A stretch of DNA of 64,000 bases from positions 24,007,285-24,071,284 of the forward strand of contig CM055104.1 in assembly GCA_029204225.1 (NCBI GenBank), in the 5' to 3' direction. Both the position numbers and the translations under genes were made by a program. Origin of the DNA: Diphasiastrum complanatum (lineage: Eukaryota; Streptophyta; Lycopodiopsida; Lycopodiales; Lycopodiaceae). Of the stretch, positions 23,437 to 33,364 are shown in pieces (the first letter of the stretch is position 1; every line of letters begins with the position of its first letter). The notes beneath the pieces were generated by a model. The model had not been told where the DNA came from and did no database searches. It worked only from the letters and a program-made list of their open reading frames with translations.

Positions 23437-24882
23437 TCAATGCTGCTTCCCATATACACAAGATTCGCACATCGATTTCAAGTGATCTTCATTGGTAGGC
23501 AATCCTGTTACCATCTCCAATTTTCTCATCAAACTGAGGCTTCCCAAGTTCAAGTGACCAAGCCTCTTATGCCACAACTCAGTTTGCGATGGAATGGATG
23601 ATACAAGTCTGTGCTGCCCCTTAATTGTAGTATTCAACCTGTACAATTTTTTATTGGGCTCTCTTACTCCATCCACAATAACTTTGAACTTTTGGTTCAC
23701 ATTCTTCACAAAGCAACGATCATGGGCGAATTCTACTTTCAACTTTTGATCAATAATGACTCCAACAGAAAGTAGATTTTTCTTCAAACCTGGTACGTAA
23801 AGTACCTCCCTGATCATCCTGCTTTTGCCATTAGGTAGTTGGATTGAAACGGTGCCTATCCCCTTGATCTTGCACACCTCACCATTTGCTTGTGAAACAG
23901 ATGTTCCATTATCCAACACCTTCAAACTACTGAACCAATTCTTGTTACCTGTCATGTGTCTTGTGGCTCCCAAGTCAATATACCATGCTTGATCATCTTG
24001 ATTAGATGACAATGCAGATATGAAGATGCTAGAGTCTGCAATCTCACCCTCATCGACAAGGTTACCTGCTTGTTTTGGTTTCCCCTTGCCTTGTTCCGCC
24101 AGGAATTTGCGACATTCACTCTTCCAATGGCCCTTTTTACCACAATGGAAGCACTTGCCTTTCTTCTTAGTTTTACTGGAAGATCCCTCATCTTCATGAG
24201 ACTTTGAAAAATTGCTGCTTAGAATTCTTCTTGCCCTTGCCCTTGCCTTGTTTTTGGCGTGTCGCAAGTGCCTGATCGTCAGTATTTTGACGTCTAGCTT
24301 TCACCATTTCTCGCCGTTGCTCTTCCTGCATCAAGATTCCTGTGAGCTCATCAAAGGTTGGCAATCTTCTCTTGATGCTATTCTGCTCACAAACATCTGA
24401 TAGGGTTCTGCAATGCCGCACAATGCATTGTGCACCAGCTCCACATCACGTATGCGCTCACCAATAGAATGCAGTTCATCTCTCATTGTCTTGATTCTGG
24501 TCATGTACGTCTGAATGTGCTCTCCTTGCTCCATGCGGGAACTATTCAACTTTGACTTCAGAAACATGATTCTTGACGGATTTGATGTCTCGAACTGCTC
24601 CTTTAGCACATCCCATGCCTGTCTGGGTGTCACAGCATCACAAATGTGGTTAATAATGTGATCCTTCACTGACAAGTTAATGAAGGTCAAAGCTTTCCTC
24701 ATCTTTTTGTCGAACACTTTGATATCTGCTTCATTTGGTGGCCTTCTCTCATCACCTGTGACGACTTCCCACACGTCTTTCTCCATCAGTATGTTTTTCA
24801 TTTTGAATTTCCACACTGCATAGTTAGAAATCCCGTCCAATTTGCTACTTTCACTCAAAATGGACTCTCCCATGTTTGCCAT
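23437..24882 (-). pseudogene. Copia element 2 gag, zinc knuckle, protease and pre-integrase
   Basis: It starts at ATG 24880-24882 (MANMGESILSESSKLDG). Gag landmarks are NYAVWKFKMKNILMEKDVWE and QAWDVLKEQFETS. Frame shifts occur near 24340-24420 and 24200-24260. An intact zinc knuckle CFHCGKKGHWKSEC lies at about 24108-24150. The protease motif reads WYIDLGATRHMTG, so the catalytic D-S/T-G triad has become D-L-G, which should inactivate it. The pre-integrase domain follows (LWHKRLGHLNLGSL) with CESC near 23470. Confidence 0.9.
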
Positions 24883-26163
24883 CGCAAAACTGCTTGAAAC
24901 TTCTGCCGTAGGCTAAAAACAGTATGGCGAGGCCAACAGTGATGTCAGAAGTTGAAAATAATGACCTGCCTTTTTCCCTTACCAGGCCACTCGCCGCTTT
25001 TTCACCAACTTGAAAGCCAAATCGACGTCGCCTTCCGAAATGCACTCAGTCGTCAACTCCCAACAACGTGCCCAGTGGAATAGTGAAATCACTTATGGCG
25101 TACTCCAAACACTTTCTCCGCTGCAATCACTCTGTTTTGCTGTATCGTACTTGTAGGCACAGTTCGGGTGCCCTTCGTTTGGAGGTTATAGCCTTTCATT
25201 TGGGTCAAAAATGGGCAAAGGACCAAAAAATAGGGACTTTTCTAGTTTTTGAACTGTTTCTTCACCTTGAAGAAACTTCACTCTTCCACTTGTGAAGGGA
25301 CCCAACTCCAATTTTAGTATGAAAATTTTTAATGAAGTTGAAGCCTAAAATGCACTTCACTTCTTCAGGGCCCTCTTCAACAACCCTTCAGACTGGATAT
25401 CCAACTGTGGATATCCCTTCTGGGTAGCACAATCTGAGCTGTCGATCTTGTAACTCCTCTATCCAACGGATCTGAGCACTTCTGCGCACCAATGGAGAGT
25501 CCCACTTCGAAACGCTATGCTCTCACTATGGTTCCACGCGCGAACTGTCCGCGACCTCCCTGGCTGCGGCCGCGCCTCCCCACACTGATTTTTGTTTGAT
25601 CTAACTCGTCTGTGGATTGATTTGAGCACGATCTGAGGCCTGGAGCAGGGTTGCCCTACTGATTCCAAGACTGTAGAGTGTTCACTCAAGAAATTCCATG
25701 GAGAAACGGTGATTTTAGCTCAACTTGACAAAGTGGCTTTTTTCACCTTTTACTGCAAATATGCTAGGTTAACTGTCTGGAGACAAATCTATGACATAAA
25801 CCTCAGAATCTCTCCATGGCTGGTTGACAATGTGATTAGCTTCCTTCCTGTCCTTACGGCATCCAAAACGGTGCACAAACAGCGAAGAAATCACCAGTTA
25901 TGTATAAAAACCGTAACCCCAAACCCGGTTTCAATTTTCAGCTGGCTTCAAAATTGTCAACGTTTCACCAAATTTTTCCCTGTCTGATGTTATGCACAAC
26001 CTAATAATCCCTCTGCTGAGCTTAGCAAGCCTCTATAAACTAGAAACCGTGCACCAATGCTTCTCTTTCCGTCTTCAACCTGCCATAAACCCCGAACTCT
26101 CAGAAGACAGTTCTCCCGAAGCTCTCTTCAACGGCGATGCTATACTGTGTACACTCCCTGTAC
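24883..26163 (-). other. Leader of copia element 2
   Basis: About 1.3 kb between gag and the primer site, with no recognised coding motif. It contains a short CG-rich patch at 25540-25580 and no uninterrupted frame of significance. Confidence 0.5.
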
Positions 26164-26176
26164 GGCTCTGATACCA
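26164..26176 (-). other. Primer-binding site of copia element 2
   Basis: The plus strand reads GGCTCTGATACCA, the complement of TGGTATCAGAGCC (initiator tRNA-Met type). This fixes the element's orientation and places the 5' LTR to the right. Confidence 0.88.
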
Positions 26177-26439
26177 ACTTAGAATTTGCTTTGCACAGAA
26201 ACACAAATCATGCTACACAGTAACACAGATAGAAAACACTCTACACAACAAGCTCACATAGCAGTTGTATTTCTCAAAATGAAATTACACTGTACATATA
26301 GTTGTTCACTCAGGCAACCCATGCATGACCCAGGTTGCCGTTGGCGGGACGCGTGTCCCGTCGACTTGCCTCGTGGCGAGGCCAACTGATCAATACAGTA
26401 ACACAATGATTCTACTTTAATTCTAACTATTCCTGCACA
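26177..26439 (-). repeat. Probable 5' LTR of copia element 2
   Basis: On the minus strand it would start TGTGCAGGAATAG (from 26439) and end just before the primer site. The terminal dinucleotide there is degenerate (GT instead of CA). There is no second LTR to compare, so the outer boundary rests on the TG start and on the resumption of hAT sequence at 26440. Confidence 0.55.
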
Positions 26440-26469
26440 TAGGCTAGGGGGAGACCTAGAGGATCTAGG

Positions 26470-26858
26470 AGGGAGGGGTTGAGTTCTCTTTTTGTAGACA
26501 AGAGTGGAGCATCATAGGCAGCCGTCAGCCAAGCATCATCACATGGGTAGGGCCATCCCAGGGCATAGGATCACAGCCACCAGACACACAGACACGACGG
26601 AGTAGACACAGGGGTGGGGGCATGGGGGCTAGAGGAGGCGAGAGAGGCAGGGGTAGAGGTAGAGGTAGAGGTAGAGGCAGGGGGAGGGGGAGGATCCAAA
26701 GCAAGAGGACGCAACATGTAGCCAGAGCACACAGCAGACCTAGGGCCACACCACGGAATATGGTTCTCTCCGGTTCTGATTCATCTACAGACCCTTGGGA
26801 TCTGCATTCAGGCACAAATTCGGATGATGTTTCCTACCATGACTCTGACGAGTCTTAG
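26470..26858 (+). pseudogene. hAT transposase C-terminal exon
   Basis: After the copia an open frame resumes in the hAT orientation and ends with TAG at 26856-26858. It encodes EWSIIGSRQPSIITWVG, a Pro/Arg-rich linker, a run of Gly-Arg repeats (from imperfect GGTAGA repeats at 26650-26690), and an acidic Ser/Asp tail. Basic Gly-Arg and acidic tails are common at hAT C-termini, but these are low-complexity features. The hAT dimerisation domain that should precede this is missing. Confidence 0.55.
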
Positions 26859-27028
26859 TCGTATAGTTTTCATTACGTTTATGGAACATCATTGTACTCC
26901 ATTTTGGTGCCATGTGGTCCGATATTATATATTATGGTGATCCTATTCACAACAGTGTCATGATTCAGTACTGTTCTTTATGGTTTTAGTTCGGTAACTT
27001 CGATTTTATGGTTTATGGTCTATGGTTG

Positions 27029-27030
<2 letters not shown>

Positions 27031-27077
<47 letters not shown>

Positions 27078-27091
27078 GGGGGGGGGGGGGG
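27031..27091. repeat. (GA)n run followed by poly-G
   Basis: About 22 GA units (27031-27075), CT, then a run of 14 G (27078-27091), inside the 3' end of the hAT element. Confidence 0.92.
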
Positions 27092-27393
27092 AGAATCCTA
27101 CTATGTTCATTGGGGGAATGCTTCAATGTGTTCTCTTTTTTTTTGTAAATTATTTATATTGAAACTACATATAGCGTAAACCTGGGAGTTAAGGCACCTA
27201 AATTGGACCATCCTGCACCCGAAACAGTCGGCAAACTACACAGTAAAAATGCTCTTAATCAGAGCTTTCATCTAATACCCATATTGCCCAAAAAAAATTT
27301 CAAAAAAAAAAAACGTTTCTGCACAATTCTAGGATTTTTTTGAATCGCATTTCGGACCGCGATTCGGAATTGTGGTGCAACTATGTCATGTAT

Positions 27394-27959
27394 AAAGAAG
27401 AGATCTACTTTCAAAGTCAAATAATATCAAACAAATAGACTAATCATATATATTGCTATGTCAAATTTTTATATATATTATCTCTATGGTTTCACATATG
27501 GTTCAAGATTGGAAGTAGCCCTTGTCCACACAAATAAGGAAATATCATGTTTGGCATGTTAAAATCTCCAAATAAACTCCATATTTCTACCCTTGTTAGT
27601 TTTGTTGCACACTAAGGAGGCCTACAATATAAATTTTAGATATAAAAGCTTGGGTTTAGAATTGTTATACAGTTTTCTTGATAGAAGATCGAATTTGAAA
27701 AGAGAACAACAACATAGAAATACAAAACCAATAATTTATGGTGTCGTGATGTTACGAGGATCGTTAGACATTTTTGATATCTGAACTTGAATACATGATG
27801 CCAGTTATGTTTTGCCAACCAAAATGCACTCTTATAGCTAATGAAGGATTGCCACGCACTCATGGATATAGCCTACAAGAGTTGAATCTACTCACCAAGG
27901 AGATCATATTTGTGTTATACCATGATCATGTTCATTCAATAGTTGACATTCTACTACAA
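27394..27959. other. Intergenic DNA
   Basis: No supported gene or repeat. Short open frames (for example 27593-27784) have no recognisable motif. Confidence 0.4.
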
Positions 27960-28600
27960 ATCTATTAATATCCAGTCCTCTTCTGGAGTTCAAAAACAAT
28001 TTCTTCGTCATATTTGATTCTTGGATCTCTACTTGTATCTTCAATTATTTCACCTAAATCTTCATGAGCGTAATTTGGTAAAGAGTCTAGGATTACTAAG
28101 AGTAGTTCAATATATTGAGTAGAAATAGCTTCCAATCTTCTCCATACCAAATTCTCACTAGGTTATTACACCTAAGACATTGTCATCTATTCCATGTCTC
28201 AATTCAAATATCCTATCACCACCTAAGAGTTGTTTGTGCAAATCAAGCGTGTAGAAATAATGTCGAGTCACGCTATCCCTCTTCAGTTGACAAAAATCTC
28301 CCGATAAAGGTTGTTCACATAATCCTAATCTTTTCATAATAATCCTGGTCCAAATCTAGTTCTAACAACGCTAGATAATTGGATAGAATGAGTTATCAAC
28401 AGAATCCACGTTGTATTCACCTTGATGTATATTGAAACTTTGACTATGAACCCTTCATTGTCGACCTCCATTGTAACTTCTTCCTATCTCACATGATCAC
28501 CAACGTTCTAGTATCAATCTACAAGGCTAGGGTTGATAGGGACTATCCTTAATGGGGTGTTTTTAATGCCCTTGGACACTATTCAAGAATCTCACTAATG
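27960..28600 (-). pseudogene. Unidentified coding-like family, copy 1
   Basis: Minus-strand translation in shifting frames shares a clear order of motifs with 61320-62340. EVDNEGFIVK (about 28440-28470) is followed by WILLITHSIQ and RTRFGPG (about 28345-28365). GGDRIFELRHG (near 28180-28205) follows, then a tail with LDSLPNYAHEDLGE (about 28045-28100). Spacing between motifs matches the second copy. I do not recognise the family. The similarity at protein level despite nucleotide divergence suggests descent from a translated gene of a mobile or viral element. Stops separate the blocks. Confidence 0.5.
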
Positions 28601-29323
28601 AACTTGAGATGATCAGCGATCAACGATCACCTTCCTCATAGCCTCAATAGGTATCTTATGGCCTAAAGTCTTTATGAAATCGGATGACCTACTTGACTTT
28701 TCAAGATGGATTCAACTCCTCTTAAATATGTTTTCTAGACTGTTTCAAGCATACACTTTGTTATCCTAAGTACTCAAATAGATCCTTGATAATTTCCTAC
28801 ACACACACAATGTTAACAATTCCTACTTGTATTTACCTCCGAACCTCTCTTGCATGATTACTAATTATTTAAAGGACTTGACATGGATCTTCAAGCATAG
28901 GTTGTGGTGATTAAGGCAAAACGTGGTGATGGTGTTAGAAAACCGACTTGCTCATACAAGTAATCTAAGACAAGATTCCTATTGTTGTCATACACATACA
29001 AGGAAAAGAACACAAACAACATTGATGAAGCAATAATGAGATAACTCCAACTATGTCCCATTGCAAATGAACTAGGGTGCAGTACATACTTATAAAAACA
29101 CCTATCTATAGCAAAATTTTTCTCCAAATGAAGCACTAGAATCTCAAACTTGAGTCTAACTAAAGTATAATCTAAATATAGGTAAAGGCCCCTAGAATTA
29201 GCATGCATACATGGCCGAATAGTCCTAATTAGTCCTAGATCACAACATTAGGAGTACAATGCGAACTTAATTCTAGCACTCCCCTTTAATGTTTACATTG
29301 TTAATAACAAGAATTATGCATAG
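28601..29323. other. Intergenic DNA
   Basis: Possibly an upstream continuation of the unidentified family on the minus strand, but too decayed to support. Nothing else was recognised. Confidence 0.35.
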
Positions 29324-30240
29324 TGTTGGATTATTCTACTATCGAGAGTGATTCAGCCGAATAATCGATCTTTAATCCACATCCATTCATTCGTTTAGTT
29401 CTATAGTTTTATTCTTGTTTCTACACAGTTAGTAAAAATACTCGGGAATCGCTCAACAAGTGGCTTCGACGTCAACGACGACAAAGAACTATCAAAGGAG
29501 TTGAAGGAGTCGAATGATACTACTTCCGCTTGACATGATGAAGCTAACGACTTGCCCTAACCTCCTTGCAAATAAATTTTTGGGAAGGCCTAATTGGATG
29601 GATGACAACGCATTATGGCTAATTGCCAATTGCGACTTACGACCTAATTAGTTGCCCTAATTGGATAAGCTTAAATTGATTTAGTATAAATAGCTGATCA
29701 TGGTTGTAATCAGAGAAGACGGACTCATAGTGCTCTATTAGTAATTTGTTTTGAGTATTGCTATTTAGCGCTTACTGCTTATTAGCGAAAGTGCATCAGA
29801 TAGAGTTATCAGTTATTCAGATATAGTTGAGAGTACGCGGTTGCATCTGCTATTGCTTTGTGCTCTCATCATATGAATTTGTACATGCTACTTACATAAT
29901 CAATCCATCTTCTTATTGCGTTCAGTATCATGTCAGAATGTATGCTTCTCTGTAGCTATCAATAACTGATAAATCTCTTATTGTTTTGTATGATCTATTG
30001 AATACTTCAATACTGCAACATTCTATACATACTTCACTCTGTAATTGTTTGGCTACAAAATCACTTTAGTACTAATGATTTCAAGGTTAGTTGCTAAAAG
30101 ATCAAATGTGATGATTGTCATGATAGCTTTGTTTGATTTATGATAGGCGTAAACATGCATAAAGAAGAAGGATCATTCCATTGCGCTCGATTGTTTGTCC
30201 ATAGACTTTGACTTATCGACTCTTCCTCCTTCTTCCAACA
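29324..30240 (+). repeat. 5' LTR of copia relic A
   Basis: Starts TGTTGGATTATTC and ends CCAACA, immediately before the primer site. The segment 29555-29700 is similar to parts of relics B and C, including TATAAATAGCTGATCAT. The left boundary rests only on the TGTTGG start. Confidence 0.6.
29685..29692 (+). promoter_or_regulatory. TATA box in copia LTR (relic A)
   Basis: TATAAATA in the conserved phrase AGTATAAATAGCTGATCAT. The same phrase recurs in relic B (33468-33475) and, slightly changed, in relic C (38042-38049). This points to the core promoter of this copia family. Confidence 0.65.
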
Positions 30241-30252
30241 TGGTATCAGAGC
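30241..30252 (+). other. Primer-binding site of copia relic A
   Basis: TGGTATCAGAGC directly follows the LTR. Two further copies of the phrase (CATGGTATCAGAGCTC at about 30274-30289 and AGTATCAGAGCC at about 30300-30311) follow within 60 bp, giving a triplicated primer-site motif. Confidence 0.85.
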
Positions 30253-30426
30253 GATATCATTAGATACTTTTCATGGTATCAGAGCTCTATACTCTTCATA
30301 GTATCAGAGCCATATGTATTCTTCAACAAGTGTTATCAAATTTCAATATCAGATAATTGATTTCCAATTGTAGCATCACACGGTATCATTCTTAAATCAT
30401 CGATTTATCGATAGACTAACTTCCTG

Positions 30427-31860
30427 ATGGATTCTCAAAATAATGCTCTGCCCATAGCAGACAAGCTATATGGATCCAATCACTATTTGTGAAAATCTAA
30501 GATGAAGGCCTTGCTAATCGCCAACGAGTTGTGGGATGTTGTCACGAGTATCAAACTGAAGCTTGAAGACGACACAGTCGACTCAAAATGGAAATCTAAG
30601 GATGGTAAAGCTTTTTCACTTATCATACTCAATATATCAGACAGTCAGATTGGCCATGTATCTGAAGCTCAAACTTCAGAAGAAGTATGGGACATCCTGA
30701 GCTTACTATATGATGTGAGGGACGTGACTTCCAGGTTGCATCTCATAAGAAAATTCTTCACACTCAAGATGTCAAATGGTGATTCACTTCAGAATCACGT
30801 TAACCAATTTAAGAATCTCTTGCAACAGATAGTAGTTGTCGGATCAACCATCGACAATCAAGACACAATTATGACATTGCTATCAAGCTTGCCTTCTACA
30901 TGTCAAAACTAGGTGATGATCATATCGACACACTCAGCTTTAACTCTCACTAGAGTTATCACTATGTTGTTGCAGGAAGGTAATTGAAGAAGTCAAGGCA
31001 CCTCTTCGACTTCATCATCTCATGCTCTATATGTCAATAAAGGTTCTAGGCGGCAGAAGAAGAAAAGATCTAAGCAGGCTGCATCGAATCAGAAGCCAAC
31101 ATAGAGTCAAGAGCAATAATCAAATCAATAGTCGAATAATAAGATGTTCTGTAAGTATTGCAAATGCACTAATCATGAGATCCAGGATTGTAAGATTCTA
31201 AAAGCAAAGAATGACAATATGCAACTTGAACAACATGCAATCGCAGTATAATTTCAATCTCCTACAATCGACATGGACGAATGAGCGTATATGATCAAAG
31301 ATCAAAAGGCACAAGCTGATAATTCTTGGTTTTTGAATTCGGGAGCTATTCAACATATGACTAGTCATTGTGAGCATTTTCACTCCTATACGCCTTACAG
31401 TACAAAGAATTCGTTCATGTTGGCGACAATAGCACACACACTATTGAAGGTGAAGGCACTATAAGATTGAAGTTTCAGCATGATCAAATCAAACTACTAT
31501 CAAAATTTTTGTCAATTACCTAATCTATCTACGAATTTGTTATCAGTAAGTAGAATTAATTAATTAGGTCATAGGGTAGAGTTTGACTCTGATCAGTGCC
31601 AAATTATTGATAGAACAAGAAATATTCTTGCACTCGGTAAGAGGCATGGATACTTATATAGATTGACTCATTGTTATTGTGACACAAGTAAAGCCTTGAA
31701 AACCTCTATTCTTGTCAATAAGGCATTACTTTGGCATTATAGATTAAGACACTTGAATCGTACATCAGTGTCAAACATGTGCAAACAATCCTTAACACTT
31801 GATCTCGACTATCCAACCAACAAAGTTGACCTATCATAGCTACATCCTTGAAAAACAGAC
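30427..31860 (+). pseudogene. Copia relic A gag, knuckle, protease and pre-integrase
   Basis: ATG 30427 (MDSQNNALPIADKLYGSNHY) is stopped by TGA at 30490-30492, where copia gags normally have Trp, and continues in frame. Gag motifs EEVWDILSLLYDVRDVTSR and LRKF-like follow. The knuckle CKYCKCTNHEIQDC (about 31150-31195) is intact. The protease motif is FLNSGAIQHMTS, with Asn in place of the catalytic Asp. The pre-integrase block LLWHYRLRHLNRTSVS is near 31730. Stops are frequent after 30912. Confidence 0.82.
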
Positions 31861-32626
31861 GAGGCAGATACATAATGTCTACTACACTGAGAATTTTAGT
31901 CCAGTAATTAATCATTCTTCAATCAGACTTCTATTGAAATTGCTACTGCAGCCGATCTAGGGATACATCAATGGATGTACAGACAACATATCTCAATGGA
32001 ATCATCGAAGAAGATATTTATATATAACTCGAAAGTTATACTATCGAAGGCAAAAAGCATCATGTATGTAAACTCCATAGAGCACTTTATGGCTTGAAGC
32101 AATATGCTAGAGCATGGTTTCAAAGGATCAACACTTTTCTTATCGATCACAGCTATAAACCAAGCACTTCAGATTCCAATGTCTACTTCAAAACAATGCA
32201 GCATTCTTTTATTATTATCACTTTGTATGTAGATGACACATTGCTTTCTAGCAACAATATCGATCTAATAAAAGATGCTAAAACAATGTTTTCATCAGAA
32301 TTCGACATGACAGATCTAGGTGAAGCTCATTACTATCTAGGTATTAAAATCCAAAGAGATAGAAAGCAAAAGTTGATCTAGATCACTCAGCAAAGATACA
32401 TCTACAATATGTTGATCAGATATAATATGATGAATTGCAAGTTAGCTCACTCACCAATGGACCCAAGACTCAAATTGTCAAAGGACCAACGTCCTCAGAC
32501 AGTCGAAGAAGAGGAGCAGATGCATGAGAATCCTTATCATTCGATAATAGGTTCTCTTATGTACGCAATGATCTATACCATACCTGACATAGCTTTTGCA
32601 ATCATTTTATGACCAATCCTGGCCTT
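31861..32626 (+). pseudogene. Copia relic A reverse transcriptase
   Basis: RT begins inside the palm (QMDVQT-type block near 31970), with LHRALYGLKQYARAWFQRI near 32070-32120. The catalytic box TLYVDDTLLSS is at about 32222-32255. DMTDLGEAHYYLGIKIQRD and a CKLAHSPMDPRLKLS block follow. The last recognisable part is SIIGSLMYAMIYTIPDIAFA, ending at 32612. RNase H is absent. The short region before it joins directly to the pre-integrase domain, which marks the deletion of integrase. Confidence 0.88.
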
Positions 32627-32633
32627 ACCATTG

Positions 32634-32712
32634 GAAATCTCTTATCAAAGTTATGATAAGAGATTTCAAATGGAGGATACACATGGCACAAGTATGCATG
32701 TGTATCCTCCAT
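32634..32712. repeat. Two adjacent perfect hairpins
   Basis: The first is a 14-bp inverted repeat, GAAATCTCTTATCA (32634-32647) with its complement at 32654-32667 and a 6-nt loop. The second is a 16-bp inverted repeat, ATGGAGGATACACATG (32670-32685) with its complement at 32697-32712 and an 11-nt loop. They are separated by 2 bp and lie just where copia relic A ends. Confidence 0.9.
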
Positions 32713-33364
32713 GACGCACATGTAATGAAGATCCTCAATTCCGATGTAGAATCCACAATCAACTTCGATCTCAATGTCTTCATAACTCGATGTAGAGCTC
32801 CCTCTTTATGTCGATGTAGAATCCCTTCATACGTCGATCCTTTTCATGTGAACCTACTTCATATGACTTTCCAATGTCTTGCTTTTGTCATCATGTCCCT
32901 TTAGTGCATATGTGTGACCATCATGAGTGCAACATATCACCATCTAATACCTTGACCGTGCTAAAACAACCTGATTCCCCCTAAACCAGATCATGTGGCC
33001 ATGATTAACTTTTGCCATAACCTTAAGAACTTTGCTTGAAGATTGACTTTCTTGGTCTCTTTGAACATCTTCCAAGCTACCACAAATATATAAAGATCTC
33101 ACAAACACTGATAAAAAAAATGTAATCCTCTTTTATTACCATAGTATCATCATAACAATCATAAGTAGGAAATGGATATACAATGTCAACACCAAATCTG
33201 CTCCATCAACACCCATGTTAGAAACCTGTACTTCATACATAGTTGGCTCCACTTGTGTTGATTCCTTTGAATTGAATGCACTTCAATTCTCTTGGTACTA
33301 TCATAAGTTACTACCTATGATGGACTTAGATCAATTACTCCCCCTAGTTATTCATCTTGCGTCC
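32713..33364. other. Non-coding spacer between copia relics A and B
   Basis: No coding motif was recognised. A patch at 32745-32845 repeats ATGTAGA(G/A)TCC-like words three times (CGATGTAGAATCCAC, CGATGTAGAGCTCC, CGATGTAGAATCCC). Confidence 0.4.

Larger units (their letters stand above)
20758..26439 (-). mobile_element. Copia element 2, nested in the hAT, lacking its 3' LTR
   Basis: On the minus strand the order is 5' LTR (about 26177-26439), primer-binding site, 1.3-kb leader, gag, protease, integrase, RT and RNase H. Homology stops about at RNase H's last residues (FRSKLFVLK), and hAT coding sequence begins within a few bases. No polypurine tract, 3' LTR or target duplication is present at the left end. 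It is clearly a different family from element 1: LTR, gag start and spacing all differ. Confidence 0.85.
18063..27393 (+). mobile_element. hAT DNA transposon (18071-27385), disrupted by a copia
   Basis: The termini are perfect 10-bp inverted repeats CATAGTTGCA (18071-18080) and TGCAACTATG (27376-27385). Flanking 8-mers CCACGTAT (18063-18070) and TCATGTAT (27386-27393) match at 6 of 8 positions, as an aged hAT target duplication would. Inside lie a BED zinc finger and DUF659-type transposase exons in the same orientation. Removing the nested copia (20758-26439) leaves about 3.6 kb, a normal autonomous hAT length. The transposase is dead: nonsense codons, a frameshift and loss of the dimerisation region. 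Confidence 0.88.
29324..32626 (+). mobile_element. Copia relic A (5' LTR, gag, RT; integrase deleted)
   Basis: The LTR-like region 29324-30240 ends CCAACA and abuts TGGTATCAGAGC. Gag and pol domains follow in copia order, but the sequence jumps from the pre-integrase domain (about 31830) to the RT palm (about 31940), so integrase is missing. RNase H and the 3' LTR are also missing. It belongs to the same family as relics B and C. Confidence 0.78.

Noticed and set aside
26525-26815. Proline-Leu rich open frame on the minus strand
   Set aside because: Complement of the Gly-Arg coding repeat of the hAT C-terminal exon.
27031-27091. GA and poly-G run considered as a polypurine tract with an LTR
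   Set aside because: It lies inside the hAT 3' end and no LTR start or retroelement pol gene is next to it.
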